Positions 1-8,805 of a stretch of DNA of 64,000 bases are shown piece after piece. Each line of letters starts with the position of its first letter. Positions within the stretch are counted from its first letter, which is position 1. The translations under genes and the position numbers were made by a program. Under the pieces are notes generated by a model. That model did no database searches. It was not told where the DNA came from and worked only from the letters and a program-made list of their open reading frames with translations. This DNA is from Paenibacillus sp. MMS20-IR301 (lineage in GTDB: Bacteria > Bacillota > Bacilli > Paenibacillales > Paenibacillaceae): contig NZ_CP135275.1 of NCBI RefSeq assembly GCF_032302195.1, positions 2,232,001 through 2,296,000 on the forward strand, written 5' to 3'.

Positions 1-1286
1 GGCAAAGAAAGATAATAACCGTCCCCTGACGGATCTCCGCTGGCATCCACCTTAAAGGCCGCCCCGCTCTCAGCGGAAGCGTAGAGCACGGTCAGAAGCG
101 CCTTACCGCCCGCACCTCCATTGATGTTATTCAACTGGGTATAGGAGCCTTGGGTATGCATATTCTCAATAATTCCGCCTGCGCGGCTTGCCCCTCCACC
201 GAAGGATACATTATTGTCATTCATCGTATATTGCGATTGCTGAGTGTATTTATCATAATTCTCATTGATCAAATCGTAGTACTTGATCTCTGTAGCAGGG
301 GAACGCGGCCCCACCGCAGGAACGCCTTCCGTGGTTTGAATGACCTTCTGAACCGTTCCATCCGGATTGAAATTCAGCTTATCCACACAGACCGAGCGCA
401 GTGTCCCGTTAGCGGAGATTGCGGCGTTATGATACAACATATACCAGTTCCCCTTATATTCTACGACCGATCCGTGCGACGTTTCACTGCTGTTCACCGG
501 GTCCAGGATGACGCCGCGGTTGGTCCAGGGCCCAAGCGGACTGCTGCTGGTTGCATACCGCAGCTGATTGCCGCCCGAATGATTATCCGAATACATCAGG
601 TAATACAGGCCGTTACGCTTGAACACCCATGAGGCCTCATGGAAATCCTGCAGCTCCGTGAACTGCTTAACCTGCCCGGTTACCGACATCATGTCACTGC
701 CCAGCTTGACGCCATAGCTGGTTCCGCCGCCGCCGGCATACAGATAATAACTTCCATCATCGTCGCGGAAAACGGCCGGATCGATGAGATTGCTGCCGGG
801 CAGTCCTGTTATATAGCCTTGAACGGTAAAATCCGCGTCAGGTTTATTGCTTGTGGCCACCCCGATTTTCCAGGAATTGTTCCAATTGGATTCACTGGGA
901 TGAGGGAAATAGAAATAATATGTTCCATCCTTGTAAGCAGCATCAGGTGCCCACATGAAACCTCCCTCCGGACGTCCCCATGACACATCGTCAGCGCTCA
1001 GAATCTCTCCTTCATCCACCCAATCGACCATATTATCCGACGAGAAGACATGATATTTATCCATTAAATCACTGCCTCTGGAAGGGAAAATATCATGTGA
1101 CGGATACACATAAATGCGTCCGTCCGCCCACACATGCGCAGAAGGATCAGCGGTAAACATACTGGTGAATATAGGGTTTCCAGATTTGATATCGGAAGCT
1201 TCGGCTGAAGCTGCAGGCGTGAGGCCGGTACTGGCGGACAGCAGCATTGCCCCTGCCAGCGTAAGGCGCATAAGTCCTTTTTTCAT
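1..1286 (-). CDS. Secreted GH43 family glycosidase (arabinan/xylan type), 3' end cut by window edge
   Basis: The reading frame starts at ATG 1286 behind GGAGGT and runs off the left edge after about 428 codons without a stop. It opens with a signal peptide (MKKGLMRLTLAGAMLLSAS...). The five-bladed GH43 propeller is recognisable from ADPSAHVWADGRIYVYPSHD (Asp general base), WGRPEGGFMWAPDA, LIDPAVFRDDDGSYYLYAGG (pKa-modulating Asp) and FHEASWVFKRNGLYYLMYS (Glu general acid). The family hydrolyses alpha-L-arabinofuranosyl or beta-xylosyl linkages in plant hemicellulose outside the cell. After about residue 300 the sequence moves into a beta-rich region that resembles the start of a CBM6-type carbohydrate-binding module, but that part is incomplete. 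The exact substrate cannot be read from the sequence. It appears to be transcribed alone leftward. Confidence 0.88.
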   Translation of the reverse strand, partial: MKKGLMRLTLAGAMLLSASTGLTPAASAEASDIKSGNPIFTSMFTADPSAHVWADGRIYVYPSHDIFPSRGSDLMDKYHVFSSDNMVDWVDEGEILSADDVSWGRPEGGFMWAPDAAYKDGTYYFYFPHPSESNWNNSWKIGVATSNKPDADFTVQGYITGLPGSNLIDPAVFRDDDGSYYLYAGGGGTSYGVKLGSDMMSVTGQVKQFTELQDFHEASWVFKRNGLYYLMYSDNHSGGNQLRYATSSSPLGPWTNRGVILDPVNSSETSHGSVVEYKGNWYMLYHNAAISANGTLRSVCVDKLNFNPDGTVQKVIQTTEGVPAVGPRSPATEIKYYDLINENYDKYTQQSQYTMNDNNVSFGGGASRAGGIIENMHTQGSYTQLNNINGGAGGKALLTVLYASAESGAAFKVDASGDPSGDGYYLSL

Positions 1287-1554
1287 AAAATATTACCTCC
1301 TCTGTTCCATATAGAATTCGCGATGCGTTCCCGGCATGCAAACAAGGTGTATCCAACTGCCTGTCCGGACCAGCCGGGCTGTAATGAATTCCAATCGCCT
1401 CCCCAGGATTCGATATGGTATTTATGTAAATATATGGTCTGTTTATATTTTACTTTAAATGTAATGCTTTTATAGTAAGACATTCTTAACTTATCAAAGC
1501 CATTCTTGGCTTCTGCCTATAGCATACGGCTTTACAATTAGTCTCTGAACATAC
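1287..1554. other. Intergenic region upstream of the GH43 gene
   Basis: AT-rich leader between the GH43 gene and the terminator at 1555-1600. It holds the GH43 ribosome binding site (GGAGGT just before 1286). Short open frames cross it (for example 1283-1483 on the minus strand), but none has a convincing start or a recognisable product. No clear operator was found. Confidence 0.5.
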
Positions 1555-1650
1555 AAAACCCCGTCTCCTTCCTAGTGGAAGTGAAGACGGGGTTTTCTTT
1601 GCCGCTTTTGCTTGTCCCTGTATTTAGTGATGCTATTTCAGCAAGTATTT
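1554..1650. repeat. Dispersed 3'-end/terminator repeat, copy A (intact gene end)
   Basis: Covers the terminator and last codons of the gene 1633-2919. The stretch GACGGGGTTTTCTTTGCCGC and what follows recurs with minor changes at 4205-4275 and 9531-9625. Here it still belongs to an intact gene, whereas the other two copies have no gene body. Confidence 0.6.
1555..1600. terminator. Rho-independent terminator of the beta-propeller gene
   Basis: Long stem of AAAACCCCGTCT against AGACGGGGTTTT with a short loop and T/A-rich flanks. It lies 33 bp beyond the stop of the leftward gene 1633-2919 and can act in both directions. Confidence 0.8.
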
Positions 1651-2919
1651 GCTTATGGTTTTAGGAGCGTAGCCCCTCGTAAGGTAAAGCTCGCCGTTTC
1701 CGGCATAAATGTAATTATGCCCTGCCTCATAGTCGAGCCATAAGGTGGAGAGATGATGTTTAATCTGCAGATTCCCCGGATCCAGCACATAGAAATCCTC
1801 CCTGGCCCGATCCCCTTCAAAAGTCTCCGGATCGATATCAGCCGGACGCTCCTGCCATTGATACTGATTCTCTACAGTGATCTCACCCGAAGGTGTTATC
1901 CGGAAATTCCAGTCATTGTCGCCGGTTTCACCAATCTGCTGCTTGCCGAGCAACTGATTATCCTTGCTGTACAGACGGTACACATTGTCATTCCGTACCA
2001 AATAATTGTTCCCTGTTGTATCGATCTGATCGCCCTTGTTAAGCGTCCGTACCCATTTCTTCTTGCCGTTCGCATCATACCCGATTAACACCCGGCTGTT
2101 CGTGCTGTCCATTTGAATCAGAAAAGACCCTCCGCTAAGCGGCTTCACTACAAGATACGGGTTAATTAGCGATTGGGGAACGGTATAGGTAGCCAGCGGT
2201 GTTGTCAGGGCCCCCAGGCCCCGGTATACGCTAATGCTGCTGATATTATCTTTATCATTGGTAATCGTATGCGCAATGTAGCCGTTAGGAAACACCTCTA
2301 ACCAACCCTTGGCCCATTTATTCGTCAACTTAAGCTTGCGGAGCTGCTTCCCTTCCTGATTGTATTCGGTAATATCAAGAGAAGCCTTATTCATGTTTAC
2401 TAAGGTACGGATAACAATATTCCCATTGTCGAGCACTACCGGCGAGTAAGACCCGGTTATATATTTTGTCCATTTCAATTTACCGTTCGGATCGACTGCG
2501 GTGAGATCATAGGGAACTCCCCCTCTATTTTTGTAAAAATAGCTGTAGCCGCTACTCGTAGTATAGAAGTGATGAGCAGTAAACGGCTTGTCATTAGCCA
2601 TGTCGGAATAGTCATATACCCAATTCGCAGAGCCATTCACACGATCGACGGATGCGTACAGCATACCGGAAGACTTCTTCTGGGTTGCCGAAACAGTAAC
2701 TGTCTTAACCAGCGGAATAAACATCCGCCCCTTGCTCTGTAAGCTGTCGATTGTGCCCCAAAAGGTGATTCCCTCCGGCAGAGTGTAGCTCCATTCCGGC
2801 TCCGGCAGCTGTTCAATGACCTTCCCTGCGGCCGCCGAACGGCCCGGAGCCAGCACCTGCACGGTTAGCAAAAGCAGCAGTATGGCAGCAATAAACCTGA
2901 AACGTTGTAACGATTTCAT
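1633..2919 (-). CDS. Secreted PQQ-like beta-propeller protein of unknown function
   Basis: 428 aa with an N-terminal signal peptide (hydrophobic stretch IAAILLLLLTVQVLAPG, then AAA). The mature part is a series of beta-rich blocks with aromatic-Asp-x-Asn/Gly-Lys strands such as DPNGKLKWTKYI, EYNQEGKQLRKLKL and GYDANGKKKWVRTL. These are typical of PQQ-like/YncE-type propeller repeats. No catalytic motif or cofactor signature is visible, so it could be a binding or cell-surface scaffold protein. It is a single gene with its own promoter region at 2935-3010 and a strong terminator downstream. Its neighbourhood carries scars suggesting it once existed as a duplicated pair with the serine hydrolase at 4311-6212. 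Confidence 0.75.
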   Translation of the reverse strand: MKSLQRFRFIAAILLLLLTVQVLAPGRSAAAGKVIEQLPEPEWSYTLPEGITFWGTIDSLQSKGRMFIPLVKTVTVSATQKKSSGMLYASVDRVNGSANWVYDYSDMANDKPFTAHHFYTTSSGYSYFYKNRGGVPYDLTAVDPNGKLKWTKYITGSYSPVVLDNGNIVIRTLVNMNKASLDITEYNQEGKQLRKLKLTNKWAKGWLEVFPNGYIAHTITNDKDNISSISVYRGLGALTTPLATYTVPQSLINPYLVVKPLSGGSFLIQMDSTNSRVLIGYDANGKKKWVRTLNKGDQIDTTGNNYLVRNDNVYRLYSKDNQLLGKQQIGETGDNDWNFRITPSGEITVENQYQWQERPADIDPETFEGDRAREDFYVLDPGNLQIKHHLSTLWLDYEAGHNYIYAGNGELYLTRGYAPKTISKYLLK

Positions 2920-3010
2920 ACACCTATCCCTCTTTTTCTATGTAATCATATTTGCCCCATTATATTATTATCAAGGGATGAAGGGCCAGGTAATAAGTGG
3001 TATAATCTGC

Positions 3011-3050
3011 ATTGCCTGCTTAGCTGTAGAATTGCCAGAATACAAACTTG
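3011..3050 (-). pseudogene. Remnant of the 3' end of a second serine-hydrolase gene
   Basis: Bases 3011-3048 match 4301-4338, the 3' end of the gene 4311-6212, at nearly every position. On the minus strand they encode KFVFWQFYS-stop, against QLVFWQFYS-stop in the intact gene. No similarity continues upstream, so only about 40 bp of the copy survives. A neighbouring block (TTCTATGTAATCATAT) is also shared, at 2935-2950 and 4280-4295. Confidence 0.6.
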
Positions 3051-3095
3051 AAGCGGAGGATTCTTACGAACAGAAGATGTCCTGATCACCTACGA

Positions 3096-3131
3096 TCAGC
3101 TAGGGCAGGGCTAATCTGCCGCTGATTTTCT
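3096..3131 (+). terminator. Hairpin with T-rich tail, possibly orphaned
   Basis: TCAGC..GGGCAG / CTGCC..GCTGA stem followed by TTTTCTTATCTT. No rightward gene now precedes it, so it may have belonged to a lost gene. Confidence 0.4.
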
Positions 3132-3135
3132 TATC

Positions 3136-3165
3136 TTGACCATGATCGATACGCTATGCTACTAT
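3136..3165 (+). promoter_or_regulatory. Putative sigma-A promoter for the nucleotidyltransferase gene
   Basis: TTGACC (3136-3141) and TACTAT (3160-3165) are separated by 18 bp. The predicted start falls about 20 nt before the leader hairpin at 3190-3240. Confidence 0.45.
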
Positions 3166-3189
3166 TTATGTAATATAAAGGCAATGCAA

Positions 3190-3240
3190 CCTAAGGGTTC
3201 AACCTCGCTATTAAGCGCGGTTGAGCCCTTTTGCATTTTA
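3190..3240 (+). terminator. Leader hairpin/terminator (possible attenuator)
   Basis: AAGGGTTCAACC pairs with GGTTGAGCCCTT around a 14-nt loop and is followed by TTGCATTTT. The hairpin ends only about 7 nt before the AGGAGG (3247-3252) of the downstream gene, which is typical of a transcriptional attenuator rather than a gene-end terminator. Confidence 0.55.
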
Positions 3241-3258
3241 CTTATCAGGAGGCGGATG

Positions 3259-4056
3259 ATGATGACCAAAAAACAATTACTGTTACAAAGACTCGATGAG
3301 ATTGGCAAAACACTTGAAGGAACAGGAAATGTACTGGCTTTGATTGGGCTTGGCTCTGTTGGAACCGAGACTGAGCGCATAGATGACTATTCAGATCTCG
3401 ACTTTTATGTAATTGTAACTCCCGGTACTAAACAGAGTTTTATTGACCAACTGGATTGGCTTGAGGATACCTGTCTCTTAGCTTACTCTTTCAAAAATTA
3501 TGATTTCGGCTATAAAGTAATGTTCGAGGATGGGATTTACGGAGAGTTTGCGGTATTCGAGGAGTCAGAGCTTGACAGCGTCCTATATACTGGCGGCAGG
3601 ATAGTCTGGAAGCACCCAGCTTACATGAATAACAGGATTGCTACAGGCCAGGCGGCCATCCCCTCCATCAAGTCCTCCTCCATCGATTATGTCGTAGGGG
3701 AAGCGCTGACCAACCTCTATGTCGGGCTTGGCAGATACGCCAGAGGCGAGAAATTATCTGCTTTAAGATTTATCGAAAGCTATCCGATTGACGGATTACT
3801 TTCTGTACTACACTTATTGGAGCCGGAGATGCCTTATTTTCCGGATGCCTTTGGGAATGAAAGAAGAGTTGAACAAAGATTCCCCCAATTTGCAATAGTG
3901 TTAGGCAGTATGCTGCAAGGGTATGACAGAATCCCGGAATCCGCGATTCATCTGCTGAATTACCTCGAAGAAATATATCCGGTTCATCCAAGAATGAGCT
4001 CAGAGATCAGAGCACTTGCCGAACATTGTAGACTTGGAACCCAACAATCGGGATGA
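3259..4056 (+). CDS. Nucleotidyltransferase-fold protein (antibiotic NTase-like)
   Basis: About 265 aa from the ATG cluster at 3256/3259/3262. AGGAGG at 3247-3252 favours 3259 or 3262 over the in-frame ATG at 3136. Near residue 30 the sequence LIGLGSVGTETERIDDYSDL followed directly by DFYVI matches the nucleotidyltransferase superfamily pattern: a GS motif, then an SDLDxxV metal-binding pair of Asp residues. The rest is helical and resembles aminoglycoside adenylyltransferase-like or housekeeping NTase proteins. The likely activity is transfer of an NMP to a small molecule or protein, but the substrate cannot be assigned. It is expressed alone, behind a short leader with a terminator-like hairpin. 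Confidence 0.72.
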   Translation: MMTKKQLLLQRLDEIGKTLEGTGNVLALIGLGSVGTETERIDDYSDLDFYVIVTPGTKQSFIDQLDWLEDTCLLAYSFKNYDFGYKVMFEDGIYGEFAVFEESELDSVLYTGGRIVWKHPAYMNNRIATGQAAIPSIKSSSIDYVVGEALTNLYVGLGRYARGEKLSALRFIESYPIDGLLSVLHLLEPEMPYFPDAFGNERRVEQRFPQFAIVLGSMLQGYDRIPESAIHLLNYLEEIYPVHPRMSSEIRALAEHCRLGTQQSG

Positions 4057-4126
4057 AATTTAATGCCGGGATGGACGGATACATTAACCGCTTTAGACTC
4101 TTTCGCTTAATTACTGACATAAAAAA

Positions 4127-4189
4127 TGCACCCTAGAATTCATCGGATAAACGAGGGGTTTATTCCAAATGTCGATTCTAAAGGGTGCA
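4127..4189. terminator. Long imperfect inverted repeat between convergent genes
   Basis: TGCACCC (4127-4133) pairs with GGGTGCA (4183-4189), with TAGAAT/ATTCTA continuing after a 2-nt bulge and an inner hairpin GGATAAAC/GTTTATTCC. It has A-rich and T-rich flanks. It probably terminates transcription of the convergent neighbours. Its unusual length leaves open a small palindromic mobile element. Confidence 0.55.
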
Positions 4190-4204
4190 CTTCAGCCTCA
4201 TAAC

Positions 4205-4300
4205 AGTGGAGACGGGGCATTCTTTGCCGCGTTTGCTTGTTCCTGTACTTAGAGGTCCCACATTTGACAGCTAGGATGGATTCTATGTAATCATATTGTA
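4205..4300. repeat. Dispersed repeat, copy B: deletion scar of a propeller-type gene
   Basis: 4205-4275 matches the 3' end and terminator zone of the gene 1633-2919. Immediately next to it, 4280-4296 matches the 5' upstream block of that gene (2935-2950). The gene body of about 1.3 kb that should lie between them is missing, as expected if a paralogue was deleted by recombination. Confidence 0.5.
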
Positions 4301-4310
4301 AATTGCCTGC

Positions 4311-6212
4311 CTAGCTATAGAATTGCCAGAATACAAGCTGGCTGACCAGGATAACCATCATTCCCGCTGGCAGAATTATTCCATACTTGGTACGTGCAAT
4401 TGCAGCAGACCCGTTCTTCTTCCAGGAAATCAGCAGTGCGGCCAGGAACACTACAGCCAGCCCTGTCAGACCATAGTTAACCATAATCTGCGGATACACT
4501 TCAGCATAGGCACGTTCATTGTTGCTGAGCATCCTCAAGGCCAGAACCAGATTATTCACTATAATGCCGGTACCCGTTAAGGTCAGGCCAGCAGCCAGTT
4601 TACGTGATGCACGGCGTGTTCCGGCTCGCCGCTTGTTGAGAATTGCCAGCACCAGCAATACAAACGGCGCGATAATAAAATAGGCGACGGCCAAAACCGC
4701 TAATCCGGCACATATGAGCAGCACCGGCATTGATTTACTGGCAGGCAGCGGCAAATAATCAGTCGTATACACCGAAACCGCCTCTACCTTACCGGCACTC
4801 ACCTTGGCATACAGCATGGGCCAGGCATCAAGCGCCGAGTCTCCGCTCACCTTCTCATAGAGGTAAGGCTGAACCTGCCTATAGTTGCCCGTCATGCCTG
4901 CAAGTGTTACCCGGAGCTGATCTCCTCCCTGGGGTTCAAGCTTCATCAGTGTAAGGTAAGGGAACAGATTCATGAACCCATGCCCCGGACGCCGCGCGGC
5001 CATGAATTTACCTTGAACCTCTGATACCTCCGGCAGATCTGCAATATTTGTCTGCTCACGTGTACCTACTATCGCTTTAGTCAGGCCATGAACAATATGG
5101 GATTCACTTGCCTGATTGGTCATAATCACAATCGCAAACCGGTCTTCAGGCACGATTTGCAGATTGGTGGCAAAGGCAATGGTATTCCCGCCGTGGCCAA
5201 GCGTCCGGTGCACTCCGGGATATTCCCAGAATCCATGTGCAATGCCCGGCATGCCTTCAGCGGAGGTATAGCTCTGGCTCAGCATCGTCTCCAGCGTCTC
5301 CGGCTTCTTGAACAGAGGGGACTGCTCTCCGGCTGCCGGCATGAATGCCATCGCAAACTTAGCCAGATCCTCCGCAGTGCCGTTATTACCGCCGTTCGGG
5401 TACATGGACATATAATTCCATGATCCTTGAGTAAAGGAACCTTTCCCTTCCAGGAAGTAACCCTTAGCTTTATGCTCCAACAGCTCCGGGCGGTCCTCCA
5501 CGACAGAGTATGCAATGGAATTCTTCATGTCCAGGGGATCAAAAATATGCTGCTGAACGTATTCATAATAAGGCTGGCCGCTGATTCTCTCTACAATATA
5601 CGCAGCCAGTGAGTTGCCATAATTCGAATAGGCCACAACCTCGCCAGGTCTGTATAGCTGTGCGGGCTGGGCAAGCTGCAGTCCCTCTTCCAAGGGCCGC
5701 ACTTCCTCAGGAGATTGATAGGCCATGTCGAACATATACTCTTCAAATCCGGCATTATGGTTCATCAGATTGAGCATGGTTATAGGATCATCATATTTCA
5801 GCTTGGTCAGGAAATTATCCGGCAGCAGCTTGCGGATATCTTCATTCAGATCAATTTTACCTTGTTCTTCTAACTGCATGACGGCTGTCCATACTGTAAG
5901 TTTGCTGATCGAGCCCCACTCCATTACCGTGTCCGGCGAAACAGGAATCTGCTGCTCCACATCGGCGTAGCCGTAGCCCTTGGACAGAACTACCTGGCCA
6001 TCCTTCACCATAACAACGGACGCGCCCACCGAATCTTGTCCTATGTACTCTTTTACGTAATCGTCGACAAAAGCCGCCAAGCCGGACAGCGTTATCCCGG
6101 AAGGCGTTGCTTCGCCTGTTTCACCGTTAACTTTCTGTTCTGCAAATGCTGTGATACTACCCGACAAAAGTAATAGTACCGAGAACACAAGGGTAAATCC
6201 TTTTCTTAACAA
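4311..6212 (-). CDS. Membrane-anchored serine hydrolase of the beta-lactamase/PBP class C type
   Basis: 633 aa from a TTG at 6212 (AAAGGAGAGG five bases upstream), with a signal peptide (FTLVFSVLLLLSGSITAFA). The catalytic domain spans about residues 28-400. It has SISK (Ser-x-x-Lys, in EWGSISKLTVW near residue 100), YSNYGNS (Tyr-x-Asn) and HGGNTIAF (His-x-Gly), the three class C motifs. The C-terminal 150 residues form about four transmembrane helices. The family (FmtA/AmpH/EstB-like) acts outside the membrane on peptidoglycan, teichoic-acid esters or small esters, and true beta-lactamase activity is only one option. It is monocistronic. Its last 40 bp are duplicated at 3011-3048. Confidence 0.85.
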   Translation of the reverse strand: MLRKGFTLVFSVLLLLSGSITAFAEQKVNGETGEATPSGITLSGLAAFVDDYVKEYIGQDSVGASVVMVKDGQVVLSKGYGYADVEQQIPVSPDTVMEWGSISKLTVWTAVMQLEEQGKIDLNEDIRKLLPDNFLTKLKYDDPITMLNLMNHNAGFEEYMFDMAYQSPEEVRPLEEGLQLAQPAQLYRPGEVVAYSNYGNSLAAYIVERISGQPYYEYVQQHIFDPLDMKNSIAYSVVEDRPELLEHKAKGYFLEGKGSFTQGSWNYMSMYPNGGNNGTAEDLAKFAMAFMPAAGEQSPLFKKPETLETMLSQSYTSAEGMPGIAHGFWEYPGVHRTLGHGGNTIAFATNLQIVPEDRFAIVIMTNQASESHIVHGLTKAIVGTREQTNIADLPEVSEVQGKFMAARRPGHGFMNLFPYLTLMKLEPQGGDQLRVTLAGMTGNYRQVQPYLYEKVSGDSALDAWPMLYAKVSAGKVEAVSVYTTDYLPLPASKSMPVLLICAGLAVLAVAYFIIAPFVLLVLAILNKRRAGTRRASRKLAAGLTLTGTGIIVNNLVLALRMLSNNERAYAEVYPQIMVNYGLTGLAVVFLAALLISWKKNGSAAIARTKYGIILPAGMMVILVSQLVFWQFYS

Positions 6213-6427
6213 TAATACCTCTCCTTTAGTTGAGTAAATTCCTGCAGTTCCTCTATTCTAACAAAAACTTTCATATATAACCGTAAAAGATTGTAATCGT
6301 AACGATAGCCGGTTGAATATTCATCAGGAGAACGCAAAACGGCTATTCTTATTCTAAAATAACACCGTCAAATTTCCGACATATTATCTTAGAGCCTGCG
6401 CTCAAATATATATTCGGGAGATGACCT

Positions 6428-8488
6428 ATGTCACAGCTAATCAAAAAACGGTCAATACGTTCATCCAGCATTGCCAACACCTTGGCCCTCGTACTGCTAG
6501 TCATCATTCTGGTCGTCTTCTCGGTTCTTGGTACCTTCATCTATTCTAACACCCGGAGTATTCTCGTTACCCAGCAGGAAAATTTGCTTGCGACCAAAAC
6601 ACAGGGTATTGTCAGCCAATTTGATGCGTTATTTAAAGAGAAAGGCTCACTCGTCAAACAAATGTCCACGAACAGTATTTTCAGGCAATATATTGAGAGT
6701 ACAACTGCCGGCCAAGTGACTACTTCACCTTTTGCGGCGGCTACTATAGCAACGCTTGCAGAAATTGTAAAAGCAGAGCCGTCCTTTGCCGATGCCTGGA
6801 TCGCAGGCATATCCGGCAAGGGCTATTTTCTCCAAAATGACGGTGTCGGCTCCAAGCCTGATTTTGATATCCAGTCACGCCCCTACTTCAAGCCAGCCTC
6901 TGAGGCTGACGGTTTGTATTATTCCGAGCCTTACGCCGATGTTAACACCGGCACTATGCTCATGGGAATTTTCTATCCTATCAAAAATAACAGCAATCAG
7001 CTGATCGGCTTTATCGCTGCAGACATTGCTTTTAATGACATCCCGGCTATTATGCAGAGCTACTCCTTGGGAAGTACGGGTTATTCCATTCTGGCTACCC
7101 GCTCAGGGGATATTCTGTATCACCCGGACCAGGCGAAAGTCCTACATGAAAAAATCAATGAGATTCCAGGGGATCTCGGTACAATCGGCAAAAAAATGGT
7201 CAACGGCGACAGCGGCGTACAGCTGATTCATGATAATGGGGAACCCCGTTATATCGGTTATGCTACCAGTAAGGATACCGGCTGGTCTGTCGGCCTGACT
7301 ATTACTCAGCAAGAGGCGCTTAGCGAGTTACAGTCTTTTACGAAGATTACAGTCGGCGGATTTGCTGCAGCAGCGCTTCTGCTGGTACTCATCTGTTACA
7401 TCACACTCCGTTACCTGCTACGATCCATACCAAGACTGCTTAGCGCAATTAAGCAGATTGAAAACGGGGATTTGACGGTTCAGCTGAGTGAACATTCCGG
7501 CAACGAAATCGGGCAAATTGCCCAAGGTATTTCCGCCATGGTCCAGAAGATTCAAGGCATGATTCAGGTGATCAGTAATACTACCCAGGTTCTTACGCAA
7601 TCTTCCGGTAACCTCCAGGCTATATCTGCAAAAACGGCGGTAACCATGAATGAAACAGCAACGGCAATCAATGAAATTGCGAACGCTACAAATTATCAGT
7701 CAGCTGAAGCAGAGAGTATTCTGCACAAAACCGGTGCATTGTCGAGCCAGATCAACGAAATTACCAGTGATGCGCAGGCCGTAGAATCGATGGCACAAAT
7801 TTCTGCACAGCTGAGCGAATCGGGTCTTGCTTTGGTTGAACAGTTATCTAAAGCAGCAGAAGACAATCACCAATCCACCCAAGCGGTGTCCTCGATAATA
7901 GAAGCGATTGATCAGAGCCGTAATGAGATTACGGGCATCGTGGGGACCGTTAATCAAATTGCTACCCAGACCAACCTTTTGGCGCTGAATGCTTCTATAG
8001 AAGCTGCACGTGCAGGTGAACATGGCAGAGGGTTTGCCGTCGTTGCCGGAGAGGTACGCAAGCTTGCTGAGCAGACGGCACGGGCCACTCAGGAAATCTA
8101 CACAAAAGTAAGCAGCATAGAAGAGAAAACCATAATTTCGGTAGAACACACTAACAATGGCCTTAAGATTGCTGAGGAAAATGCCAAATCCGTAAAAACA
8201 GCGCATGAAGTTTTCATAAAACTGAACCAAGACCTGGGGGCATTAAAAGTGAGGATGACTCAGATCAGCAACAACACCTCCATTATCCACAAGCATAAGG
8301 ATGATATTTTACAGGCCATCGAAATCATTTCTTCCACTACAGAGGAGAATTCTGCCTCCACACAGCAGGTTAGTGCCAATACCCAGGAACAATTGGACAG
8401 CACCCTGCAGATAGCGGAGTTATCCAGACAATTAAGCGAGATTTCGCAAAAGCTGGAGGAAGAGCTGCAGCTGTTTAAGGTCGAGTGA
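6428..8488 (+). CDS. Methyl-accepting chemotaxis protein with dCache-type sensor
   Basis: 686 aa. TM1 lies at about 18-40 and an extracellular double-Cache-like sensor at about 45-300 ([47 protein letters not shown]). TM2 lies near 305-330, HAMP near 330-385, and the cytoplasmic signalling domain follows, with the conserved hairpin tip [20 protein letters not shown] near residue 515. It senses a small extracellular ligand and controls CheA through CheW. It lacks a C-terminal CheR/CheB-binding pentapeptide. It is monocistronic, with a strong terminator at 8521-8547. Confidence 0.93.
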   Translation: MSQLIKKRSIRSSSIANTLALVLLVIILVVFSVLGTFIYSNTRSILVTQQENLLATKTQGIVSQFDALFKEKGSLVKQMSTNSIFRQYIESTTAGQVTTSPFAAATIATLAEIVKAEPSFADAWIAGISGKGYFLQNDGVGSKPDFDIQSRPYFKPASEADGLYYSEPYADVNTGTMLMGIFYPIKNNSNQLIGFIAADIAFNDIPAIMQSYSLGSTGYSILATRSGDILYHPDQAKVLHEKINEIPGDLGTIGKKMVNGDSGVQLIHDNGEPRYIGYATSKDTGWSVGLTITQQEALSELQSFTKITVGGFAAAALLLVLICYITLRYLLRSIPRLLSAIKQIENGDLTVQLSEHSGNEIGQIAQGISAMVQKIQGMIQVISNTTQVLTQSSGNLQAISAKTAVTMNETATAINEIANATNYQSAEAESILHKTGALSSQINEITSDAQAVESMAQISAQLSESGLALVEQLSKAAEDNHQSTQAVSSIIEAIDQSRNEITGIVGTVNQIATQTNLLALNASIEAARAGEHGRGFAVVAGEVRKLAEQTARATQEIYTKVSSIEEKTIISVEHTNNGLKIAEENAKSVKTAHEVFIKLNQDLGALKVRMTQISNNTSIIHKHKDDILQAIEIISSTTEENSASTQQVSANTQEQLDSTLQIAELSRQLSEISQKLEEELQLFKVE

Positions 8489-8520
8489 GCCGGCTGGCGA
8501 ATTATTGTTACATCAAAATA

Positions 8521-8547
8521 AAGAACCCGCATCTGGTGCGGGTTCTT
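8521..8547 (+). terminator. Rho-independent terminator of the chemoreceptor gene
   Basis: Perfect 11-bp stem AAGAACCCGCA / TGCGGGTTCTT with a short loop, 33 bp after the stop. The right arm ends in TTCTT rather than a long T-run. Confidence 0.75.
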
Positions 8548-8550
8548 CGT

Positions 8551-8805
8551 GCCGGGATTGCGCCCGCAGCTGCACAATGTATTCGGTTTTCCGCATACAT
8601 TTGGCCCGGATACCCCCGCAGCTGCACATTGTATTCGGTTTTCCGCATACATTTGGCCCGGGTCCCCCCGCAGCTGCACATTGTATTCGGTTTTCCGCAT
8701 ACATTTGGCCCGGATACCCCCGCAGCTGCACAATGTATTCGGTTTTCCGCATACATTTGGCCCGGATACCCCCGCAGCTGCACAATGTATTCGGTTTTCC
8801 GCATA
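8551..8805. repeat. 52-bp tandem repeat array, each unit carrying a palindrome and a hairpin
   Basis: CAGCTGCA starts at 8567, 8619, 8671, 8723 and 8775, an exact period of 52 bp over nearly five units. A diverged partial unit precedes the first. Each unit contains the palindrome GCAGCTGC followed by a hairpin (ATGTAT, mismatch, CGG, loop TTTT, CCG, mismatch, ATACAT; 8577-8600 in unit 1). Units 2 and 3 have CACATTG where units 1, 4 and 5 have CACAATG. The array ends at 8805, right against the stop codon of the leftward gene 8806-9489. There are no spacers. Confidence 0.9.

Noticed and set aside
3136..3255. N-terminal extension of the nucleotidyltransferase to 3136
   Set aside because: It would translate the promoter and the terminator-like hairpin. 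AGGAGG at 3247-3252 points to the ATG cluster at 3256-3264.
4127..4189. Small palindromic transposable element (MITE)
   Set aside because: The inverted repeat is long, but no target-site duplication or second copy was found in the window. A gene-end terminator is the simpler reading.
8551..8805. CRISPR array
   Set aside because: Units follow each other directly with no unique spacers, and no cas genes are nearby.
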